Assembly: GCA_021846695.1 (NCBI GenBank)
Contig: JAJZWN010000002.1
Coordinates: 1-64,000, forward strand
Source of the DNA: Thermoplasmata archaeon
GTDB taxonomy: Archaea > Thermoplasmatota > Thermoplasmata > Thermoplasmatales > Thermoplasmataceae
Reading direction: 5' to 3'
Length of the DNA: 64,000 bases
The notes beneath the pieces are model-generated. The model was given only the letters and a program-made list of their open reading frames with translations, was not told where the DNA came from and made no database searches. Made by a program: the position numbers and the translations under genes. This document shows, piece by piece, positions 1 through 8,236 of the stretch. Within the stretch, counting starts at the first letter, position 1; each line of letters starts with the position of its first letter.

Positions 1-166
1 ATCTTTTTCAATATCCTCTATAGTTTCCATAAAAACTTTACTATATATATATTAATTAAGTTTATTCCAAACATGTACATATCTTACCTGTCTCCAGTAT
101 TTAATCTTAGCCCTATCATGAAGTCAGTTGCATAATTCATTTTGCAATAAATTTCAATTGAATGTA

Positions 167-208
167 AATCCCCTGTATAGTTAAATACAGGGGATTGATT
201 GGTTTTTT
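167..208 (+). terminator. Hairpin plus T-tract immediately before the IS5 transposase
   Basis: AATCCCCTGTAT (167-178) pairs perfectly with ATACAGGGGATT (185-196) around a six-base loop. A short spacer and six T residues (203-208) follow, and the transposase ATG begins at 209. The shape is that of an intrinsic terminator. In insertion sequences such elements can stop read-through from outside promoters into the transposase. That role here is inference; the inverted repeat is directly visible. Confidence 0.55.
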
Positions 209-1060
209 ATGACACCAAAACCTATCAGTTTTGGATCGAACAGGAATATAAGAAGATATCGATACTATAACTACAGAGGGGATTATTCTAAAAAATACAT
301 CAATGCAATGGATGATTTCCTTGATTACAGTGCATTCAGTAGATGGAGGGAGCTCTTAGAGGAAAACAATTATAACAAAAGGGGAAGGCCCTATAAGATT
401 CCGGGAATAGTGATAATGTACATGGCAAAATTAAGGGAATTGAGGGGAATGCCATTCAGGCAGCTGCAAACAGAAATGCATAATCTATCAAAGATATTCA
501 GATTCCCTGAAATATCATTTACACCCATATACAGGAGGATTAGGAAGATTGTTCCTGAAATAGAGAATGACAGTAACAGTGTACTGGCGGCAATAGACTC
601 ATCAGGATTTAAAGTAACATTAAGGGGAGATTATTTAGGCAATAAATGGCATAAAATAAGAAGGGGATGGATAAAATTGCATGCTGTTATATACATTGAT
701 AATTTTCAAATTATGGATTATTCCATTACAGATGAGCATGCAAATGATGCTAAGGAGGGAATAAGAATTGTAAGAAGGATTAAGAATAAAATAAGTAAAT
801 TATACGGTGACAAGGGCTATGATTCCAAATTAATTTATAATGAATTAGAGGGTAAGGCTGTAATACCTACAAGGAAGAATGCAGTTACATTATCCAGGGG
901 TTCTCCCTACAGGGCTAAGATTACCAGATTTATTAGAAGATTCGATGAGGGATTATGGAAGGTTAATAATAACTACGGGCTGAGATGGAATGTTGAGATA
1001 TACTTCTCCGGAATAAAAAGAATGTTCAGTGAGGCAGTAAGGGCTGTTGGTTATGGATAG
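209..1060 (+). pseudogene. IS5-family transposase, C-terminally truncated
   Basis: This is a DDE transposase of the IS5 group, which would cut and rejoin element ends. The N-terminal third (about residues 30-120) resembles the IS5 DUF-type/HTH region. The first catalytic Asp is in AIDSSGFK (about residue 128), the second in LYGDKGYDS (about 198), and the Glu in RWNVEIYFSGIKRMF (about 260). After EAVRA the reading departs from the family and stops five residues later. Related proteins usually continue roughly 25-30 residues, so the end was probably lost at the junction with the following IS3-type element near 1045. The DDE residues remain, so activity is uncertain rather than excluded. The start is the ATG directly after the T-tract. 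Confidence 0.75.
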
Positions 1061-1100
1061 TTTAAAGTTATACAAAGCTAAAGAGATATATATAACGAAT

Positions 1101-1133
1101 AATTTATATAAATATATAAAGGAGGTAATGTAA
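1101..1133 (+). promoter_or_regulatory. Promoter and strong ribosome binding site of IS3 orfA
   Basis: A TATA-like run (AATTTATATA, 1101-1110) precedes a full Shine-Dalgarno sequence GGAGGT (1121-1126), eight bases before the ATG at 1134. The spacing suits a short-leader archaeal transcript. No mapped transcript supports it. Confidence 0.45.
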
Positions 1134-1403
1134 ATGCCGGGACGATTATATACAGCTGAGGAGAAATACAATATTATAATGGAGTCATTCCAGAATCCCA
1201 ACATTACAATAGCAGAGATATGCAGGGAGCACGGAATAGCAGTTTCAATGTTCTATAAATGGAAGGAGCAGTTCCTGGAAGGTGGAAGAAAGGGTTTAGA
1301 AGGAAAGGATCCTGATAAGTCCTTAATGAAAGAGAATGAGAATCTTAAATCAATAATAGGTGAAATGACCATAGCAAATGAAATATTAAAAAAAATTATA
1401 TGA
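1134..1403 (+). CDS. IS3-type transposase OrfA (HTH protein)
   Basis: This 89-residue protein has the HTH_Tnp_1 layout: an N-terminal helix-turn-helix (EEKYNIIMESF to FYKWKEQFLEGG, about residues 8-50) and a C-terminal leucine-rich segment (ENENLKSIIGEMTIANEILKK) likely to form a coiled coil with OrfB. In IS3 elements OrfA binds the terminal repeats and, fused to OrfB by frameshifting, makes the active transposase. The frame is complete, and orfB starts 11 bases later in another frame with its own GAGGAGG site, so here the two look separately translated. Confidence 0.8.
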   Translation: MPGRLYTAEEKYNIIMESFQNPNITIAEICREHGIAVSMFYKWKEQFLEGGRKGLEGKDPDKSLMKENENLKSIIGEMTIANEILKKII

Positions 1404-1413
1404 GGAGGAAAAG

Positions 1414-2118
1414 GTGAGTTCGGTGAATGAGATGACTAATAATGGAATTGAAGTAAAAGAAGCATGCTATTATTCTGGAATTAACAGGATAACACACTAT
1501 TACAGGAGAAAGCATGAAAACATTGAATATAGAAGAACTTCAGCAAGGATTGATAATATTATCATTAATAAAATAATAGAGCTATGCAAAGAAAGAGTAA
1601 CATATGGCTATAACAGGATCTGGGCATTATTGAGGAATTCAGGCATACGAATAGCCAGGAAAACAGTATATAAAATAATGAAGAACAACAATCTGACACT
1701 TCCAGTGCATAGCCATAAGAACAGAAGGGAACTGAAGCTGTTAAGGCCTGATAAGCCAGAGATGCTGATTGAAACAGGTATTACTTATATTCCAACAAAC
1801 AATGGGATGACCTATTTAATGTGCATAAAGGATGTATTTTCTAAAGAATGGTATGGCTATAACTATAATACATCATCCACTTCTAAGGATGCAATAAATG
1901 CAATAGATGATTCAATAATAAGGAGGTTCAATGGCATAGTACCTGATAATATTACATTGAGGGCAGATAACGGTCCACAGTATATCTCTAGGGAGTTCAA
2001 TAGCTATCTTAAAACAATGGGAATTAAACATGAATACATAGAAAGGGGAACACCAACAGAGAATGGTGATATTGAAAGTTTTCATAATTCAATTAAGACT
2101 GATTACATATGGATCTGA
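1414..2118 (+). pseudogene. IS3-type transposase OrfB, truncated and with altered catalytic site
   Basis: An HTH_21-like N-terminus (YGYNRIWALLRNSG, about residues 65-78) leads into an rve-type integrase core. The second acidic residue is in RADNGPQY (about residue 188) and the Glu in ENGDIESFHNSIK (about 218-222). At the first acidic position, IS3 proteins usually read TDITYI; this one reads TGITYI, so the first Asp of the DDE triad appears to be Gly. The frame ends abruptly after DYIWI, about 40-50 residues short of the usual length, where IS110 sequence begins. It starts with GTG at 1414 behind GAGGAGG (1402-1408). It is almost certainly inactive. Confidence 0.8.
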
Positions 2119-2224
2119 CCATCTCCATATTATTTTCCATATTTCTCTGGATAATAATATCTCCATTATCCTCCATAACCGTAGCATATACGGAACGTTT
2201 ATGTACATCCAAGCCTATTACCAT
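2114..2224 (-). pseudogene. IS110-family transposase, N-terminal fragment
   Basis: Reading leftward from ATG 2224, the first 36 residues begin MVIGLDVHKRSVYATVMEDN, the RuvC-like DEDD start of IS110-family transposases; the Asp in GLDVHK is the first catalytic residue. A GGAGGTGAT ribosome site lies just upstream (2228-2236). The frame is lost where it meets the end of the IS3 orfB near 2114-2118, so only about a tenth of the protein remains. It is too short to have been found by length alone. The non-coding sequence upstream of its start is well preserved. Confidence 0.75.
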
Positions 2225-2244
2225 TTGATCACCTCCATGTAATT

Positions 2245-2408
2245 CTGTGAGATTCAGAATCGTAGACTCGACAAACTCCTATTCACCTTATTAGATATTA
2301 ATAAGGTATGAAATCGAGTCGAAGGGCGGCTATTCTTACTAACGGCCTCAAGGGTCAAGTTGCATAACAACCGCCTCCGATTCTCACAGCTATATCGTCA
2401 TATAGCTG
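2245..2408 (-). ncRNA. Candidate IS110 bridge RNA (structured left-end non-coding region)
   Basis: Directly upstream of the IS110 start, on the same strand, is a 164-base segment with nested complementarity. In minus-strand order there is a 5' hairpin (9-bp arms 2400-2408 and 2387-2395, four-base loop). An outer stem joins 2378-2389 to 2245-2262 with a small bulge. Inside are two stem-loops. One closes with 2369-2375 on 2325-2331 (7 bp, one G-U) around a large loop. The other closes with 2314-2320 on 2265-2271 (7 bp), then an asymmetric internal loop (6 and 13 bases) and a 9-bp inner stem (2299-2307 on 2285-2293). Known IS110 bridge RNAs have a 5' stem-loop and two internal guide loops (target and donor) encoded before the transposase. 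The structure is seen; the function is inferred. Confidence 0.55.
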
Positions 2409-2465
2409 AGGCTAAATAAGGTTTTTCATGATTTCTGACTTTATTCACCTATAAAATTTACAAGG

Positions 2466-2737
2466 AAGTTTAAATCCAAATATCTCAGAATAGTAAGGAG
2501 ACTAGGAAAGAGAGGTCTATAATAGCCATAGCAAGGATATTAGCAGAAACAGTTTATACAATGTTAAAGAACAATGTAAGGTTTGTTGACCAGGAGAGAA
2601 AGAAAAGAATCAATCCTGATGAATTATACTTCAGGAGGCTTGAAGAACTATCATTGAAGAGAATAAGCAACATGAGAAGAATTGCTAAAAATGCTAATAC
2701 GCATGACGATTCAGCAAATTTAATATACAGGGGGTAA
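2466..2737 (+). pseudogene. IS110-family transposase, C-terminal fragment with frameshift
   Basis: The first frame (from 2466) reads a KSKYLRIVRRLGK stretch and reaches a stop at 2520. A second frame from about 2504 continues the same kind of protein: SIIAIARILAETVYTMLKNN and on to the stop at 2735-2737. The motif Y-x-R-I then AIA(R/K)x-L near the C-terminus is typical of the IS110 Transposase_20 end. A one-base shift around 2504-2513 and loss of everything upstream mark it as a remnant. It reads opposite to the N-terminal fragment, so it comes from a second element copy or from an inversion. Confidence 0.65.
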
Positions 2738-2780
2738 AAGATTGTTAAGTATAGGTTTTTCATAGGAGTAATTTAGGAAA

Positions 2781-3788
2781 CTATCTGCGTTTAACTGCCC
2801 ATTCTATAAAATCGTATGGATAGAAATTTTCCATCTTGCTTACCTCGTTCAATTCCTTTATTTCACTTTCACTAAGTTCCCAATCGAGACAAGCCAGATT
2901 AGGTTCTAACTGCTCTAAATTTCTAGCACCAATTATAGGGGAAGTAATCCACTTCTGTGATCTTACCCAATTAATGGAAACCTGTGATACTGTAACACCT
3001 CTTCTGTTTGCAATCTCCTCTTCTGTTTTTATTACTTCCCATGTTTTAGTGTTATTATATCTTTCCCAGGCTTCACCTGGATCAATAGCATTTGACCTGC
3101 CCACTCTAGTGTTTGTATCTACTGGTCGGGTATTTTGTTGAAATTTTCCTGTTAACCAGCCTCCTCTAAGAGGGCTCCATGAAATTACTCCTAAGCCATT
3201 ATCCTGAATAACGTCCTTTATTTCATATTCAACCCCTCTTTCTAAAAGATTATACTGAGGCTGCACCGATATTATTCTACGGAAACCATACTTTTCTGAA
3301 ATATCTAGGGCCTTTTGTAGCTGCCATCCCTTAAAATTACTAACTCCAATATAATTTACTAAACCATCATCAACTAAACATGATAATGTGTATAAGGACT
3401 CTTCCAACGGTGTATTGGAATCCCAAGCGTGTATCTGATACAAATCTATATAATCAGTCTGTAATCTCTCGAGGGATTTCTTTACTGAATTCCTGATATG
3501 TTTTGTGCTAACTCCAGCTTCATTAGGACGCTCTCCTATAGGGAAACGTACCTTGGTAGCGACAACGAAATTGTCTCTATCTTTAGATTTAAGCCATTCA
3601 CCCACTATGCTTTCCGAGGAACCGTTGGAATAGACATTTGCCGTATCGATCGTATTTCCACCTGCGCTTTCAAATTTATCCAACAGAATAAAGCTGGATT
3701 TTTTATCACATTCATTTCCAAACGTCATAGCACCCATGACCAGCTCACTAATTCTCATGCCACTTTTCCCAAGAAATTTATATTTCAC
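2781..3788 (-). CDS. Aldo/keto reductase
   Basis: This is a cytoplasmic NADPH-dependent carbonyl reductase (AKR superfamily, (beta/alpha)8 barrel, about 335 residues, full length). The catalytic tetrad is visible: Asp and Tyr in DTANVYS (about residues 48-54), Lys in VATKVR (about 79) and His in QIHAWD (about 120). NADP contacts appear late in GARNLEQL. I prefer GTG 3788 (MKYKFLGKSG, the usual AKR beginning), because GAGGTGA ends about six bases before it; GTG 3797 is the longer alternative. The gene follows the rhamnosidase with almost no gap and is probably co-transcribed. In that setting it might reduce lactaldehyde or act on a sugar, but the substrate cannot be read from sequence. Confidence 0.88.
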   Translation of the reverse strand: MKYKFLGKSGMRISELVMGAMTFGNECDKKSSFILLDKFESAGGNTIDTANVYSNGSSESIVGEWLKSKDRDNFVVATKVRFPIGERPNEAGVSTKHIRNSVKKSLERLQTDYIDLYQIHAWDSNTPLEESLYTLSCLVDDGLVNYIGVSNFKGWQLQKALDISEKYGFRRIISVQPQYNLLERGVEYEIKDVIQDNGLGVISWSPLRGGWLTGKFQQNTRPVDTNTRVGRSNAIDPGEAWERYNNTKTWEVIKTEEEIANRRGVTVSQVSINWVRSQKWITSPIIGARNLEQLEPNLACLDWELSESEIKELNEVSKMENFYPYDFIEWAVKRR

Positions 3789-3793
3789 TTTAA

Positions 3794-6502
3794 TCACCTC
3801 ATTTTAATGGTTACTTTATAATTACCGGACTCAAGTTTAAATATAATTTTATTATTATTATTATGCTCGTCTATATAATTTACAATATCACTATCATTTA
3901 TTAATAATAGTTTTGATACTTCTCTTTTGTCTAATTCTATTTTACACGTGGAATTAACGGGAACCTGTAAATAAATTTGTCTTTTTTTATCAGGTAAACT
4001 TTCTAATCTATAGTGAATGCTACCCATGGGTGAAATAAATGAAAATTTAAGCGTTTTAACTTCGTTCACAAAGTGTGGGGATAGTGTAAATGCTTTGAAT
4101 CCAGGATTTTCTATACTAGGAACTATACCTACAAGAGTGTCGTAGAACCAATTATCTACAGTACCGAACATGATATGATTATGAGAGTTCATACCACTCT
4201 CAGCCAAATTTTTTTCAACCTCATTTAAAGACTCACCAGCTAATAACTCCCATCTCTCCCATAAAGTGGTCGCTCCTTCTTTTAACATGTATCCCCAGCC
4301 AGGATAGCTAGTTTGTGTTATCACTTTAATTGCAATTTCAGAATACCCAAAAGATGATAAAACTTGGAATAGATAGCGAGTTCCAAAAATTCCGGTATTT
4401 AGGTGATTGCTGCAATTAATTACAATGTCTTTTAATAAATATTGAAATATTTCGTCTCTAATTGCTAATGGTACTATACCAAAATATAGAGGCAAAATTT
4501 GGGAGGTCTGTGTTCCATAATCCTGATTGCCATAATATAAAACGTGTAATTTATCTGGTATCCTGTATCTTTCTCTATTTAAAAATCTAGGAAATGTTTC
4601 ATCACGTTCCACCAAGAATTTAGTATTAAAGGCATTTTTTATTGCTTCCATATCCATTTCATATTCTTCATAATCATTATTTCCTAGTTTTTTTGATATT
4701 TGAGACATAACACTTAGATCCTTATAAAGGATTGAGGTGGCATATAGCTCTCCGGGCGTATCTGAGGGCCTGACCATTTTAGGTGGACACCAATCACCGT
4801 ACTTATAAAATGTTAGAATGCCATTTTCAACTTTGCTACGAAGAAAATTAAGCCACTTTTTAACGTATGGATAATACTCTGATAATAAATTGTTGTCTCC
4901 ATAATATCTATACACATCCCACAAGATTGAAATATATTCATCTCCCCAGCCTGGATCAGCTGGATACAAGGGCCAGAATGGAGGAACAACATCAGAAATT
5001 TCACCACTTTCCAGCTGAGAATCTTTGATATCACTTAGCCATTTTGTATAAAAACCGTACATATCAAAATTAATTATAGATTCCTCTGCGATTAGACTTG
5101 AATCTCCTAACCACCCCATTCTTTCGTCTCTTTGCGGGCAATCTGTTGGTATTCCCATTAAATTGCTTACTTGTGACCATAAAACCATTTTATGTATTTT
5201 ATTTAGTATATCGTTTTCCCTACTAAAAACAATACCGCCCACAGGATTTACGTTACTATGCACAATCCTTCCATCTACTGTATCTAAGTTAGGCGTTATA
5301 TTCCCCCCAGAGATTTCAACATATCTAAAACCGTGATACGTAAATCTCGGTTCATAAGATTCATAGTACCCTCCCTTTGATATGTAAGTATCCTCATTTT
5401 TTGCTGTTCTATTTGGACCAGTATTAAGAGTGTTATCCTTATTTATCAATTCAGCATATCTAAGTTTCACTTCATCCCCTCTATTTAATCTCTCAAATTT
5501 TATTTTGACCCAACCTGTATAGTTTTGACCAAAATCTACAACGTATTTATTTTCTGCAGAGTAGATAATATTCTTGGGCTTCATGGATCCGACTATTTCT
5601 ATTGGGGGGAATAACGCATCTGAGACAAGTTTCCCTAATTTAGAATTGGAATAATTACAATATACCCAACTAGAATCATCGAATTTTGGAGAATCCCAAC
5701 CTTCTTGATCTAACCTTGCATCGTATGTTTCACCATTATATATATCGTTATAAATTATTGGACCGGCTGATGTTTTCCAAGTTGTGTCAGTACCAAAATG
5801 TAATGTTTCTCCATCCTCATATACTAATACCATATCTATGATAACTTGATGCTTTCCATCATACCCATATTCCTGAGTGTACCTACTATTACCGACAATA
5901 ATTCCTATACAATTCAAGCCATTCCTAAGATAATTGTCTACACTATAAGTGGAATAAAGAATTTTTTTCTTATAATCTGTCCATTGGGGAGTTAATACTT
6001 TGGTCCCTACTTTATTACCATTTATCCTTAACTCGTAATATCCAAGTGCACTTATATAAATTTTTGCACTTTTTATAGTTTTTTTTATATCAATTTCCTT
6101 TCTAACAAGTGAATCTACAAATATCCACCTCCCAATCCATGTTTGCTCTGCAATAAAGGCAGTTTCAAAAGAGTATATATCACTAAAGGGACTTTCATTC
6201 CCATCATTGTCCCACCATTTAACCCTCCAGTAATACTTAGTAAAACTGTTTAACGGTTGCCCTTCATAATATACAAAAGAATTTTTGTCAGAGTTTACTT
6301 TTCCTGTATCCCACATGTTGCCTAATTCTTTCATTAAATTGCTCCTACTATCAGATACAATTATTTTATATGCAGATTGATTAACGTGATTCCCTTGCGA
6401 AGTAAGAACCCATGAAAAAAATGGGTTTTTTATATCGATTCCTTGGGGCTCTTTTATAAAATTTATTTTACATTCTACAGGTTTATCTATAAAACTTCTC
6501 AT
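3794..6502 (-). CDS. Alpha-L-rhamnosidase (GH78)
   Basis: This 902-residue glycoside hydrolase family 78 enzyme releases L-rhamnose from rhamnosides. An N-terminal Fn3-like domain (about 10-115) is followed by the Bac_rhamnosid_N/concanavalin-like beta domains (about 120-400), the six-hairpin (alpha/alpha)6 catalytic domain (about 415-770) and a C-terminal beta domain. The GH78 acid motif DCPQRDERMGW is at 454-464 and the second catalytic region GATTLWERW at 743-751, both intact. There is no signal peptide, so it probably works inside the cell on imported oligosaccharides or glycosides, which is unusual for a polymer-attacking enzyme. Codons are visibly more AT-rich than in the purine or histidine genes and IS debris lies next door, suggesting transfer. 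It leads an operon with the aldo/keto reductase. Confidence 0.9.
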   Translation of the reverse strand: MRSFIDKPVECKINFIKEPQGIDIKNPFFSWVLTSQGNHVNQSAYKIIVSDSRSNLMKELGNMWDTGKVNSDKNSFVYYEGQPLNSFTKYYWRVKWWDNDGNESPFSDIYSFETAFIAEQTWIGRWIFVDSLVRKEIDIKKTIKSAKIYISALGYYELRINGNKVGTKVLTPQWTDYKKKILYSTYSVDNYLRNGLNCIGIIVGNSRYTQEYGYDGKHQVIIDMVLVYEDGETLHFGTDTTWKTSAGPIIYNDIYNGETYDARLDQEGWDSPKFDDSSWVYCNYSNSKLGKLVSDALFPPIEIVGSMKPKNIIYSAENKYVVDFGQNYTGWVKIKFERLNRGDEVKLRYAELINKDNTLNTGPNRTAKNEDTYISKGGYYESYEPRFTYHGFRYVEISGGNITPNLDTVDGRIVHSNVNPVGGIVFSRENDILNKIHKMVLWSQVSNLMGIPTDCPQRDERMGWLGDSSLIAEESIINFDMYGFYTKWLSDIKDSQLESGEISDVVPPFWPLYPADPGWGDEYISILWDVYRYYGDNNLLSEYYPYVKKWLNFLRSKVENGILTFYKYGDWCPPKMVRPSDTPGELYATSILYKDLSVMSQISKKLGNNDYEEYEMDMEAIKNAFNTKFLVERDETFPRFLNRERYRIPDKLHVLYYGNQDYGTQTSQILPLYFGIVPLAIRDEIFQYLLKDIVINCSNHLNTGIFGTRYLFQVLSSFGYSEIAIKVITQTSYPGWGYMLKEGATTLWERWELLAGESLNEVEKNLAESGMNSHNHIMFGTVDNWFYDTLVGIVPSIENPGFKAFTLSPHFVNEVKTLKFSFISPMGSIHYRLESLPDKKRQIYLQVPVNSTCKIELDKREVSKLLLINDSDIVNYIDEHNNNNKIIFKLESGNYKVTIKMR

Positions 6503-6617
6503 AAATGATTAATAATTAATATAATATTAACTCTAACCCATACATGTCTGGGAATATAAAAGTAAATTTTGTTGGATGGCACAACTTTATACATATTTAC
6601 ATTCTATCAGATTAGGA

Positions 6618-7328
6618 TTATTCCAAAACTCCTGTAACAACCAGCAATGCCAGCAGTATAGAAAAAATTACAACGGATTTCAATATTTTCTCATAGTATT
6701 TTGCTAATTTAATGCTATCAATAGTCTCACCGCGGATCAGTGACCTGTAAGGTCTTGATGCCTGAATCTGTATTTGGAGGAGAGAATAACCGGTAGCAAT
6801 CATCATCAGTATTATTAAGAAATTATTTCCTCCCTGCACAATATACCCGGATGCAATTGGCATTGAACCTGTGGAGAAAGCAAGAAATATATTATTATGG
6901 AAAAATCCCCCGAAGAGTTCGAGGTTGTAAGCGAATACAAAGAAAATCTCCACCAGCCCGGCAAGTATTAGAAAATGGACCACAAAAAATGCGAAATAAA
7001 AGGAAAAAGAAAGACCTGCAATGAGAGATACAAATCCCACAATTATCATTATATTACGGGGTATATAATTAGCCCATGGGCCAGGGGATTTCTTAAGGGA
7101 GGAATCAAAGCAATGGGCAGAAATACCCAGGCAGATCACAAATGTTATGAACAGATACACAGTCCTCATGATATGGATGCTATGAGAAAAGAAGCTGCCG
7201 AAAAATACCAGAGAGCTTACCATGAGTGTGTAGGGATAGAAGGTGAGGCCAATTATTGCTCTTATATGAAGAGGGCCCGATCTGGGTACGTACCATTCTT
7301 TTAATCTATCCGGCATGAGTCTTACCAT
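6618..7328 (-). CDS. Integral membrane protein of unknown function
   Basis: This 236-residue protein has about seven hydrophobic segments: near residues 25-45, 52-68, 90-108, 112-132, 140-160, 165-185 and 212-235. A conserved-looking loop reads SAHCFDSSLKKSPGPW (about 70-85). I do not recognise the family with confidence. The arrangement and the Asp-containing loop are faintly like small UbiA-type prenyltransferases, but the diagnostic NDxxD motifs are not evident. MPDRLKEW (Met5) is an alternative start. It lies between the rhamnosidase operon and the MBL/dehydratase pair on the same strand, with about 100 bases on each side, so a transport role in the sugar cluster is possible but unproven. 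Confidence 0.6.
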   Translation of the reverse strand: MVRLMPDRLKEWYVPRSGPLHIRAIIGLTFYPYTLMVSSLVFFGSFFSHSIHIMRTVYLFITFVICLGISAHCFDSSLKKSPGPWANYIPRNIMIIVGFVSLIAGLSFSFYFAFFVVHFLILAGLVEIFFVFAYNLELFGGFFHNNIFLAFSTGSMPIASGYIVQGGNNFLIILMMIATGYSLLQIQIQASRPYRSLIRGETIDSIKLAKYYEKILKSVVIFSILLALLVVTGVLE

Positions 7329-7423
7329 ATAATTAATCGGTACATGCTCAATAATTTTTTGTGAATCTATTATATAATTATTAATATAAATAATCTAAAT
7401 TCCATGAATTTAAAGAGGTGGAA

Positions 7424-8194
7424 TCAGAATTCCATTCCTGTTATATCGGGATCATAGGCGGGAAGTATCCTTCCATAACGTTCCATGGCCCTGTAAGCAC
7501 TGTAGCATTCGAATATGTTTTCCGCAATGCCCATTGGAATTTTATTTCTTATATTATTTTTCTTGAAGGCTGCGTCCGTGAACACCACCTTTCCGCCAGA
7601 TGTATTTATTATGAATGCAAGAGACGCCCTGTGGTGGCATCCTACCCATAATGCATCTATTCCGGGTACCAGTTCGGTTATAGATTCTGCATCAAAATAC
7701 CTTATCCTCCTGTGGGCCACAAAATCGAGATACTGAAGAATCCTTTCAGGCACAAAGAGATTCCTCTCCGCATTGTGTTCCCCCGGTACAACGATATCAT
7801 CTATCCAGCCTTTTTTCAGTATATGGTATGTGGCTCTGTTAAACATATCCGCCCTTCCGGTTGTATAGTCCTGAATTGGCGTAAATGATATATTTTCTAT
7901 GCTGTCTGGAGGGAACCCCATCTTTTTTAGAATATCAACGGAATCCAATGAAATGAATTTTGCACGTTCTCCGGCAAATCGCACCATTGCATTGTTTCTC
8001 TCTGTTAGATCCTCCGGAAGTCCTGTATTTATCAAAAAATTGGTATCCCTGTTGTATGCCAGGACCATATGGAAATGCAGAAGTTCCCAGGAATCCCAGC
8101 CTGACATTCTGTACACCTCTGGACCAGGAACCCAGGATTCTCCGGTTTTAACTATTTTTACCCTGAAAATATTTTCTGTCATTTGCCTCACCAT
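7424..8194 (-). CDS. Metallo-beta-lactamase-fold protein with degenerate metal site
   Basis: The 256-residue layout matches lactonase-like MBL proteins: FLINTGLP (about 53-60), the position of the metal motif at 104-113, and a late GGKVVFTDAAFKKNN strand (about 215-229). Active MBL enzymes have THxHxDH at the second point; here the text is FTPIQDYTTG, so the histidines are gone and only the Asp remains. A downstream GCHHRAS holds two His but not the usual HTPGH context. The gene is 42 bases downstream of a rhamnonate-dehydratase-like gene on the same strand. A sugar-acid lactonase would fit the pathway, but the lost ligands argue against standard zinc hydrolysis. Met5 is an alternative start. 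Confidence 0.7.
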   Translation of the reverse strand: MVRQMTENIFRVKIVKTGESWVPGPEVYRMSGWDSWELLHFHMVLAYNRDTNFLINTGLPEDLTERNNAMVRFAGERAKFISLDSVDILKKMGFPPDSIENISFTPIQDYTTGRADMFNRATYHILKKGWIDDIVVPGEHNAERNLFVPERILQYLDFVAHRRIRYFDAESITELVPGIDALWVGCHHRASLAFIINTSGGKVVFTDAAFKKNNIRNKIPMGIAENIFECYSAYRAMERYGRILPAYDPDITGMEF

Positions 8195-8236
8195 AGTTTT
8201 AATTACTAATTTGGTATAAAATATGAAATATTTTAA

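Larger units (their letters stand above)
160..2740. mobile_element. Cluster of nested, decayed insertion sequences (IS5-, IS3- and IS110-type)
   Basis: Four transposase-related reading frames from three IS families lie end to end, and all but the IS3 orfA are broken. An IS5-type gene loses its C-terminus near 1045. An IS3-type orfA/orfB pair follows, and orfB is cut near 2113. An IS110 N-terminal piece reads leftward from 2224 and an IS110 C-terminal piece reads rightward to 2737. I could not assign outer terminal inverted repeats or target duplications with confidence, so the ends given are approximate. The block borders the rhamnosidase cluster and suggests repeated insertion and deletion at this spot. 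Confidence 0.8.

Noticed and set aside
1388..1395. Run of eight A at the end of IS3 orfA as a programmed frameshift site
   Set aside because: Possible, but orfB has its own GAGGAGG and GTG start just downstream and orfB is defective, so frameshifting need not be assumed.
6975..7304. Open frame of 109 codons on the plus strand
   Set aside because: It lies entirely opposite the seven-helix membrane protein, has no ribosome site and its composition is that of an antisense shadow.
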